Origin: Pseudomonadota bacterium
Lineage (GTDB): Bacteria; Desulfobacterota; Syntrophia; Syntrophales; JADFWA01
Length of the DNA stretch: 11,012 bases
Direction of reading: 5' to 3'
Assembly (NCBI GenBank): GCA_030610915.1
Contig: JAUWQS010000028.1
Span: forward strand, 1 to 11,012
Shown here: positions 6,670 to 11,012 of the stretch, piece after piece
Numbering within the stretch: the stretch's first letter is position 1
Layout of the letters: each line of letters opens with the position of its first letter
Made by a program: the position numbers and the translations under genes
The notes under the pieces: generated by a model
The model's database searches: none
Seen by the model: only the letters and a program-made list of their open reading frames with translations
Told to the model about the DNA's origin: nothing

Positions 6670-6981
6670 ATGTCTGACGATCATTCAAAAATGGAGCTGG
6701 AAAGCAGAACCGCTGAGGCGATGATTGAGATATTCTGCCATGGACAACATGGCGGCAAAGAAGGGCTCTGTCCCGAGTGCCGGGAGCTCCTGGACTACGC
6801 TGTGCAACGCCTTGAAAAATGCCCCTTTCAGGAGAACAAGCCAAAATGCGCCAAATGTCCTGTACATTGCTACAAACCGGATATGAGGGAGAAGATCAGG
6901 GCAGTGATGAAATATGCCGGTCCCCGCATGCTTTACCGGCATCCCGTCTTGTCGAGCGCGCATTACCTGACAGGGAAATAA
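6670..6981 (+). CDS. YgbA-family protein ('nitrous oxide-stimulated promoter' family)
   Basis: A small Cys-rich protein of 103 residues that matches, from memory, the E. coli YgbA pattern over its whole length: RTAEAMIEIFCHG, LCPECRELLDYA, RLEKCPFQENKPKCAKCPVHCYKP and then IRAVMKYAGPRMLYRHP. Seven cysteines (23, 34, 37, 51, 60, 63, 67) are spaced as CxxC, C-x8-C and CxxCxxxC, which suggests metal or Fe-S binding. In enterobacteria ygbA is controlled by NO-responsive regulators (NsrR), and its exact biochemical role is not settled. Here it is the last gene of the hcp unit, 29 nt after the candidate selenoprotein. The start at ATG 6670 has only a weak, distant purine stretch (AGAGGG, about 15 nt upstream), so coupled translation from the small upstream gene is possible. 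An in-frame stop at 6655 excludes a much longer N-terminus. Confidence 0.92.
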   Translation: MSDDHSKMELESRTAEAMIEIFCHGQHGGKEGLCPECRELLDYAVQRLEKCPFQENKPKCAKCPVHCYKPDMREKIRAVMKYAGPRMLYRHPVLSSAHYLTGK

Positions 6982-6990
6982 CGTAAAAGT

Positions 6991-7181
6991 TCAATAAATA
7001 GGGTAAGGCATATGGCAGAAGCATGTAGCGTAAGGCTTCAGCCTTCCATGTGGTGAATATGGAGACCTGAAGGTCTCCGCTACATGGGCTGTGCAAAGCT
7101 CAAAGGCGTAACCTTTATGCCCAAACCCCGCTTCCAGAAAATGGAGGCGGCTACGTGCCTGGGTTTGCCCCTATTTATTGA
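6991..7181. repeat. Nested palindromic repeat element downstream of the hcp operon
   Basis: A perfect 13-bp terminal pair, TCAATAAATAGGG (6991-7003) and CCCTATTTATTGA (7169-7181), bounds the unit. Inner pairs are CATGTAGCG (7022-7030) with CGCTACATG (7078-7086), and GGAGACCT (7061-7068) with AGGTCTCC (7071-7078). It encodes nothing. The right end, extended to 7189, recurs at 3548-3572 in opposite orientation. Its position just after the last gene of the hcp unit would let the hairpins slow or end transcription, although no T-tract follows. Confidence 0.7.
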
Positions 7182-7220
7182 GCTGATACAAAATAACAAC
7201 GTATGCGCGGCCTTCGGAAA

Positions 7221-7268
7221 TTGCTAAACAGGTATGGCGTCCCCCGATTTGTCCCAACTGGTTAGCAA
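7221..7268 (-). repeat. Imperfect inverted repeat, weak attC candidate
   Basis: On the minus strand TTGCTAACCAG and CTGTTTAGCAA form an 11-bp pair with one mismatch around a 26-nt spacer. The outer boxes loosely resemble integron attC cores (GTTTAGC against GTTRRRY, one mismatch; TGCTAAC against RYYYAAC, two mismatches). It follows the cassette-like genes in the expected place, but at 48 nt it is shorter than usual attC sites and has no clear inner L boxes. Confidence 0.25.
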
Positions 7269-7279
7269 CTTTTTGATAT

Positions 7280-7390
7280 TTATGAGATTTTAGAATATTT
7301 GTTCAATATGCGTTCATAGTCTATTGAAATATCCTTTTTAATTCTCTTCAATTCACCACCGACGACTTTGTATTTATCTTGCACATTCAT
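7280..7390 (-). CDS. Putative 36-residue hypothetical protein
   Basis: A short frame, MNVQDKYKVVGGELKRIKKD followed by a Lys/Ile/Tyr-rich tail, ends at TAA 7280-7282. It lies 21 nt after the stop of the 7412-7870 gene on the same strand. AAGGAG directly abuts ATG 7390, which is too close, but is ideally placed (6 nt) for GTG 7384, two codons in, so the likely product is 34 residues. I recognise no family. It is highly charged with no membrane segment. It could be a second small gene of an integron cassette or the remnant of a longer gene. Confidence 0.4.
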   Translation of the reverse strand: MNVQDKYKVVGGELKRIKKDISIDYERILNKYSKIS

Positions 7391-7411
7391 CTCCTTGAAA
7401 TGTGTATGTTG

Positions 7412-7870
7412 CTAACGGCACGCATCACCTGCACCCAAAGCCAACAAGAACCTTGACAAAAGCATCGTAACAGTTTCATCGAAACTATTCTGGAGTTTTG
7501 CCTGTTCTGCTATCCTAATTTTTTCGAATAGTTCGACAGGGATTCTCGCTTTGAGTTCAATCAAGTTATATGGAATATTACTTCCTATCTCTGGTAGATT
7601 AGACTCCCATTCGGGCAACCCTATTAACCTTCCTTGAGGTCTCTGGATAAAAATCAGTTTGGGATTATTGTAAGTATCATCCCGTATGTTCTTTTCAATT
7701 GTTTGGGCATGTGATTGTACTGGATCTTGTGCCGCACTTCTAACCATGCGTCGTTCAAGTGCAAGTCGAGCTAACTCCTTTGAACTGATAGGTCTTTTCA
7801 CCTCATTTAAATTGTCAATAAATGTAATATTTTCTTTTATATTGCCCTTATAGCACGAATTAGATTCCAT
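7412..7870 (-). CDS. Hypothetical protein with a possible ribbon-helix-helix C-terminus (integron cassette-like)
   Basis: A 152-residue protein without a family I can name. The N-terminal two thirds are polar, with SSKELARLALERRM at 29-42. The C-terminal part, about 103-144 (LIELKARIPVELFEKIRIAE, then NSFDETVTMLLSRFLLAL), has the strand-helix-helix rhythm of CopG/Arc-type DNA-binding proteins, so a small regulator or antitoxin-like role is possible but unproven. No signal peptide or membrane helix. The ribosome site before ATG 7870 is weak (AAGAAAAG). It is divergent from the integron integrase, with 77 bases between the two starts, which is the expected position and direction of the first gene cassette of an integron. 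Confidence 0.65.
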   Translation of the reverse strand: MESNSCYKGNIKENITFIDNLNEVKRPISSKELARLALERRMVRSAAQDPVQSHAQTIEKNIRDDTYNNPKLIFIQRPQGRLIGLPEWESNLPEIGSNIPYNLIELKARIPVELFEKIRIAEQAKLQNSFDETVTMLLSRFLLALGAGDACR

Positions 7871-7947
7871 CTTTTCTTATATCAAATAGACATAAGCGGA
7901 AAATTACCCCTTGATTTCTCCGTTTCGATGAAATATACCCCATTATC
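7871..7947. promoter_or_regulatory. Divergent intergenic region, expected attI and intI promoter zone
   Basis: These 77 bases separate the integrase start from the cassette-like gene. In integrons this interval carries attI, the cassette promoter or intI promoter. I see no convincing GTTRRRY core in the correct (minus) orientation; CTTATGTC near 7890-7897 is only a loose match. The assignment rests on position alone. Confidence 0.3.
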
Positions 7948-8955
7948 ATGGAAGACAAGGAGAAATTCAGGCCGGATCCTCAGTTACGGCTTATGGATCA
8001 AGTGCGCCAGGTTATGCGTTATCATCACTACGCGTATCGTACCGAGAAAATGTACTGTGACTGGATTGTGCGGTACATAAAATTTCACGATAGTAAAACG
8101 CACCCGAGAGATGTGGGGGAAAGTGAAATTGAGGCATTTCTCAGCCATCTGGCCACGCATGAAAATGTTGCGGCGTCAACACAGCGACAGGCTTTGAATG
8201 CAATTGTCTTTTTATACCATAATGTCCTTGATATGAAAATTGACGGTCTGATCGAGCCTGTTAAGGCAAAGCGGCATCGTCGTCCTCCTGTGGTGATGAC
8301 GCAGAGTGAAGTGCAGAGCGTATTCGCACAGATGCAGGGGAAACATTTGTTGATGGCACTGCTTTTATATGGTAGCGGACTTCGTCTCATGGAATGTATC
8401 CGATTGCGAATCAATGACCTGGATTTCGAAAGAAGCAAAGTATATGTACGTTCCGGAAAAGGTGGCAAAGGTCGTGTGACGGTTTTTCCCAAATCTATAC
8501 AGGCGGATCTGCAGATTCATATTGATAAGGTGAAGCGCCTTCATGACGAAGATCTGTTACATGGTTATGGGGAGGTATATTTGCCGGGTGCGCTGGAGAG
8601 AAAGTACCGTTATGCCGCAAGAGAGTTTCGTTGGCAATATGTCTTTCCTGCTAAGAAATTGAGCAGGGATCTCCGCACGGATACCTTGCGCCGGCATCAT
8701 GTTCTTGAATCGGGCCTGCAAAAAGCAGTCAAGACGGCGGCTGACAGAGCAGACATTATGAAACGGATTGGCTGTCACACCTTTCGACACTGTTTTGCGA
8801 CTCATATGCTCGAGAACGGCGTTAATATACGTGTTGTCCAGGAACTAATGGGCCATGCCGATGTAAAGACAACTGAAATCTATACCCACGTGATGGAAAA
8901 GGATATTTCAGCCGTTGTCAGTCCGCTGGACGCTTTAACACAAAAAAATAGGTAG
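7948..8955 (+). CDS. intI: Integron integrase (IntI-type tyrosine recombinase)
   Basis: A site-specific recombinase of 335 residues, the normal IntI length, that would insert and excise gene cassettes between attI and attC sites. It has a SAM-like N-terminal core-binding domain (about 15-105) and a catalytic domain with every active-site residue: R146 (SGLRLME), K171 (GKGGKGR), H277 and R280 (HTFRH), H303 (LMGHADV) and the nucleophile Y312 (IYTHV). The numbering agrees with that known for IntI1. The insertion that separates integron integrases from XerC/D is present at about 205-260: LPGALERKYRYAAREFRWQY, VFPAKKLSRD and LRRHH. No strong Shine-Dalgarno is seen before ATG 7948. The gene appears intact and potentially active. 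A cassette-like gene lies divergently upstream; debris and an intron remnant lie downstream. Confidence 0.95.
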   Translation: MEDKEKFRPDPQLRLMDQVRQVMRYHHYAYRTEKMYCDWIVRYIKFHDSKTHPRDVGESEIEAFLSHLATHENVAASTQRQALNAIVFLYHNVLDMKIDGLIEPVKAKRHRRPPVVMTQSEVQSVFAQMQGKHLLMALLLYGSGLRLMECIRLRINDLDFERSKVYVRSGKGGKGRVTVFPKSIQADLQIHIDKVKRLHDEDLLHGYGEVYLPGALERKYRYAAREFRWQYVFPAKKLSRDLRTDTLRRHHVLESGLQKAVKTAADRADIMKRIGCHTFRHCFATHMLENGVNIRVVQELMGHADVKTTEIYTHVMEKDISAVVSPLDALTQKNR

Positions 8956-9033
8956 GCAATTTTCTTCACCAAATCTTCAAAGGCAAAGATACGAGAATTA
9001 TACGATGAGGTCGTGGAGGAAAAAGGTGAATAA
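8956..9033 (+). pseudogene. Orphan coding tail in frame with intI
   Basis: Directly after the intI stop (TAG 8953-8955) the same frame stays open for 25 codons to TAA 9031, ending KSSKAKIRELYDEVVEEKGE. This charged helical sequence looks like a real C-terminus of some protein, but there is no start codon. It may be the 3' remnant of a gene lost when the integron or another element arrived, or chance. Confidence 0.3.
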
Positions 9034-9043
9034 GGGCAGATAA

Positions 9044-9112
9044 ATTAATATCTTCAATGATATCACACGAAACATATTCCTGTTGGGATTGGTCAGTTTA
9101 TTAACCGACGTA
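9044..9112 (+). pseudogene. N-terminal fragment of an MFS transporter
   Basis: The frame from 9044 reads INIFNDITRNIFLLGLVSLL followed by TDV, the typical beginning of a family of major facilitator transporters in which LTDVSSEMIYPL normally follows. After about position 9112 the similarity ends abruptly and the frame continues as non-MFS sequence. No ATG stands at the expected start (ATT 9044 after TAA 9041). A GGAGG at 9015-9019 lies upstream. I read it as a truncated, dead gene. The call is from memory of the family and short, so moderate. Confidence 0.5.
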
Positions 9113-9229
9113 GTAATCTGGCGACACCTTGCCTATTTATGTTCGATAGAAATAAGTATGGTGTCCGTATGCAGTAGCAACTGTTTGATCTTACGGCTTA
9201 AAGTCCCGTCCTGGGAATTGTCCGATTCA

Positions 9230-9404
9230 CCCCGGTAGTTCAAGGGAGCAGCGGTTAATAACGCATCTGCGCAAGCGGCACAATGTCAGAGACAGGAAAA
9301 CGGAATACGTCCGGTTTACATACCGGGCGTTGTACGAGAGGTACTGGCCTTACAAGGTGCCGATAACAGCGGTCTGGAATAGGGCTCATGCCTTGTAGTG
9401 AAGA
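9230..9404 (+). other. Structured non-coding region, probably inner domains of the same group II intron
   Basis: No credible gene lies here. The segment contains several short complementary stretches (such as CCGGTTT and ACCGGG around 9315-9330) and leads directly into the domain V-like hairpin at 9414. It probably belongs to the intron's domains I-IV, but the 5' splice end (GUGYG) could not be fixed. A GTGTCC at 9161 is one possibility only. Confidence 0.35.
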
Positions 9405-9559
9405 ACATCGGAAAGCCGTGTGCGGGGAAATAGCGTGCCCGGTTTAATGAGGGAGAATTGGCAAGTCAACTATGGCGTAGCTATTTAGGCACCGCCATAC
9501 GAAAGGGGTGGAAACAGATAAGCTCGCCTAAAGCGGGTATTGCCAGTTCCCTACTCTAC
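9405..9559 (+). mobile_element. Group II intron remnant: domains V and VI without reverse transcriptase
   Basis: A domain V-like hairpin spans 9414-9445: AGCCGTGTGC, a GGGGAAA loop region and a return strand ending CCCGGTTT. The catalytic AGC and the GAAA tetraloop are kept, but the upper stem lacks one base on its 3' side compared with the canonical form. Domain VI follows: GAGGGAGAATTGGCA (9450-9464) pairs with TGCCAGTTCCC (9541-9551), and the element ends CTACTCTAC (9551-9559), a typical bacterial group II 3' end. The apex of domain VI is enlarged by about 75 nt, with its own TATGGCG/CGCCATA stem. No intron-encoded protein is found in the roughly 450 bases before it, so this is an ORF-less or degenerate copy. 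It ends 36 nt before the next gene. Confidence 0.6.
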
Positions 9560-9595
9560 ACAGGATTTCCACCTCGATCAAAAAGGAAAATTAAA

Positions 9596-10591
9596 ATGCA
9601 GTCAAAACATGAAAGGTACTTTTGGGCGCTGGTAACAGCGTTGGCTCTGGTATCATTTGCTTTGCCAACACTGGCAGCACAAAAACAGCTTTCGAAGGAT
9701 AAGGTTGCAGTAGTGAACGGATCGGTGATCACACGGACGGATTTTGATGCAGAGATTAGCCGTATCCACCGGCAGTTTCGCAGCATGGAACAACCACTTT
9801 CGAGTATTCGATTGGCAGAAATCAGAAAGGAAGTCCTCGAAAAACTTATCGGCAGTGAACTGCTCTATCAGACGAGCCAAAAGAAGGGAATTACGGTTAA
9901 TGAAGCGGCAATCAATAAACAACTGACAGCGCTGAAAAAACGATTTCCCAGTGAAGCGGAATTTAACAAGGCCTTGAATAAGATGAATCTATCCGAAGCT
10001 GCCATAAAATCTCAGCTTGAGCGGAGTATGATTATTAAAGAATTTGTTGACAAGGAATTTGTTCAGAAGATTACGATTCCCGACAAGGAAAGCAAGGCAT
10101 ACTATGAAAGCAACCCGGATTTGTTCAAACAAACCGAACAGGTTCAGGCCAGCCACATTCTGATCAATATTGATCCCCATGCAGATGCATCTCAAAAAGC
10201 TGAAGCACGCAAAAAGATTGAAAAGATCAAGGAGAGACTGCAAAAAGGTGAAGATTTTGCGGCACTTGCCAAAGAGTTTTCCCAATGTCCCAGCAATGCC
10301 AAGGGCGGCGACTTAGGCTACTTTAGGCGGGGACAAATGGTCCCCCCTTTTGAACAGGCTGCTTTTGCTTTAAAGCCTGGCACGATCAGTGATATCGTCG
10401 AGACCAAGTTTGGATACCACCTCATTAAGGTCATAGATAAAAAACCTGAGTCTACAATTCCTTACAAAGACGTTAAAGAGAGACTTGAACAGCGCTTAAA
10501 GCAGAAAAAAATACAGAAAGAAATAACTTTATACGTTGAGCAACTGAAAGAAAAAGCAAAAGTGGAAAGATTCCCGACGGATGCCCCCTGA
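9596..10591 (+). CDS. Periplasmic parvulin-type peptidyl-prolyl isomerase (SurA/PrsA-like)
   Basis: A secreted foldase of 331 residues that helps envelope or outer-membrane proteins fold by proline cis-trans isomerisation and chaperoning. A Sec signal peptide is clear (basic N-terminus, hydrophobic WALVTALALVSFALP at 10-24, probable cut after LAA near 28); no lipobox cysteine. Residues 35-160 form the SurA_N-like chaperone domain starting KVAVVNGSVITRTDF. A single PpiC rotamase domain covers about 184-281 with the parvulin marks H187 (ASHIL), C231, GGDLGYFRRGQM (237-248), F252 and H275 (FGYHLIKV). A charged coiled tail follows (290-325). ATG 9596 is chosen because AAGGA stands 8-9 nt upstream and the signal peptide starts there. 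The longer frame from TTG 9458 would translate the intron remnant. It stands alone; its promoter must lie in or before the intron remnant. Confidence 0.93.
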   Translation: MQSKHERYFWALVTALALVSFALPTLAAQKQLSKDKVAVVNGSVITRTDFDAEISRIHRQFRSMEQPLSSIRLAEIRKEVLEKLIGSELLYQTSQKKGITVNEAAINKQLTALKKRFPSEAEFNKALNKMNLSEAAIKSQLERSMIIKEFVDKEFVQKITIPDKESKAYYESNPDLFKQTEQVQASHILINIDPHADASQKAEARKKIEKIKERLQKGEDFAALAKEFSQCPSNAKGGDLGYFRRGQMVPPFEQAAFALKPGTISDIVETKFGYHLIKVIDKKPESTIPYKDVKERLEQRLKQKKIQKEITLYVEQLKEKAKVERFPTDAP

Positions 10592-11012
10592 TAACCGAAA
10601 CCTCATACATTGCTATATCTGAGTGCCCAAGCTATCCCACACGGGATGACTCGATGACGGTTCTCATAACTTTCACAAATGTGTGTCATCTCCAAGAGAG
10701 TTGGTAGGATTATAAGGATTCAAGGGGTTGATGGAGCAAGTGAAATGCTTAAGAATTATAAAGAGTTAGAAAGAAAGCATTTTACACCTTGAATCCTCGA
10801 ACCCTTTGCATCAACTAATCGGGAGAAGAACCAAATTCCATATTTGATAACCAAATTTATATTTTGATGGACGTCCCTTATGTTGTGTGTTTTTCTATCC
10901 TATTGAAATTGCAAGGTTATATCGTCATTCTAGCTTTTTGAAGATATGTGGTATATATTCAAGTAGTTATTCATTTTCCGGCCATTTTTATAATTTCACC
11001 GGCAACATAAAA
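10592..11012. other. Gene-free 3' spacer
   Basis: I see no coding gene, tRNA or clear intrinsic terminator in these 421 bases. The only structures are a small ATCCC-ACAC-GGGAT hairpin near 10634-10648 and the inverted repeat at 10716-10796. Confidence 0.6.
10716..10796. repeat. Imperfect inverted-repeat element
   Basis: GGATTCAAGG (10716-10725) pairs perfectly with CCTTGAATCC (10787-10796), and inside it AAATGCTT (10743-10750) pairs with AAGCATTT (10775-10782). Flanking words GGGGTTGATG and CCCTTTGCATCAAC extend the relation imperfectly. It lies 125 nt past the isomerase gene and could be a small dispersed repeat; there is no T-tract for a terminator. Confidence 0.5.

Noticed and set aside
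7408..7416. GTTGCTAAC/GTTAGCAAC pair as canonical attC R boxes
   Set aside because: On the cassette strand the boxes break the RYYYAAC and GTTRRRY consensus at several positions and lack inner L boxes, so I only mention them as a hint.
9458..9595. 46-residue N-terminal extension of the peptidyl-prolyl isomerase from TTG
   Set aside because: This part is the group II intron domain VI; a good ribosome site and a signal peptide start at ATG 9596.

Overview
The window looks like a chromosomal piece of an anaerobic, Gram-negative, Desulfobacterota-type (deltaproteobacterial) bacterium. The pointers are a class I hybrid-cluster protein with its Crp/Fnr regulator, periplasmic and outer-membrane lipoprotein-related proteins, a probable selenocysteine codon, and many nested palindromic dispersed repeats. 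No rRNA or tRNA is present, so this assignment is inference.

Layout. Positions 1-3160 (minus strand) hold an envelope operon: a LolA-like periplasmic protein, then two paralogous FtsX/LolC-type ABC permeases, the second cut off by the window edge. Positions 3161-3791 carry no credible gene but hold a nested palindromic repeat and other repeat fragments. Positions 3792-4481 (minus) encode an HcpR-like Crp/Fnr regulator, divergent from hcp (4802-6436, plus). Between them lie a good FNR/HcpR-type palindrome (4521-4534) and a MITE-like element (4567-4750).

Downstream of hcp, in the same direction, are a very small membrane protein gene (6479 onward) and a ygbA/DUF-type 'nitrous oxide-stimulated promoter' family gene (6670-6981). 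The three genes read as a nitrosative-stress operon. The small gene is the most interesting item. Its 29-codon reading frame ends at a UGA that is followed in frame by 23 more codons, including a Cys five residues later, and by a hairpin with the hallmarks of a bacterial SECIS: bulged U, G in the apical loop, 16 nt from the UGA. I propose an undescribed or little-described 53-residue membrane selenoprotein.

Positions 6991-7181 are another palindromic element. Positions 7280-8955 look like a minimal integron: an intact integron-type tyrosine recombinase (IntI, plus) with one or two small cassette-like genes divergent from it on the minus strand. Positions 8956-9560 are gene debris: a tail in frame with intI, an N-terminal fragment of an MFS transporter, and the 3' domains of a group II intron without a reverse transcriptase. 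Positions 9596-10591 encode a secreted parvulin-type peptidyl-prolyl isomerase. The last 420 bases hold no gene, only an imperfect inverted repeat.

In short, two housekeeping-like blocks (envelope transport, NO/hydroxylamine defence) are followed by an accessory zone with an integron, an intron remnant and broken genes, with three different families of small palindromic repeats in the spacers.
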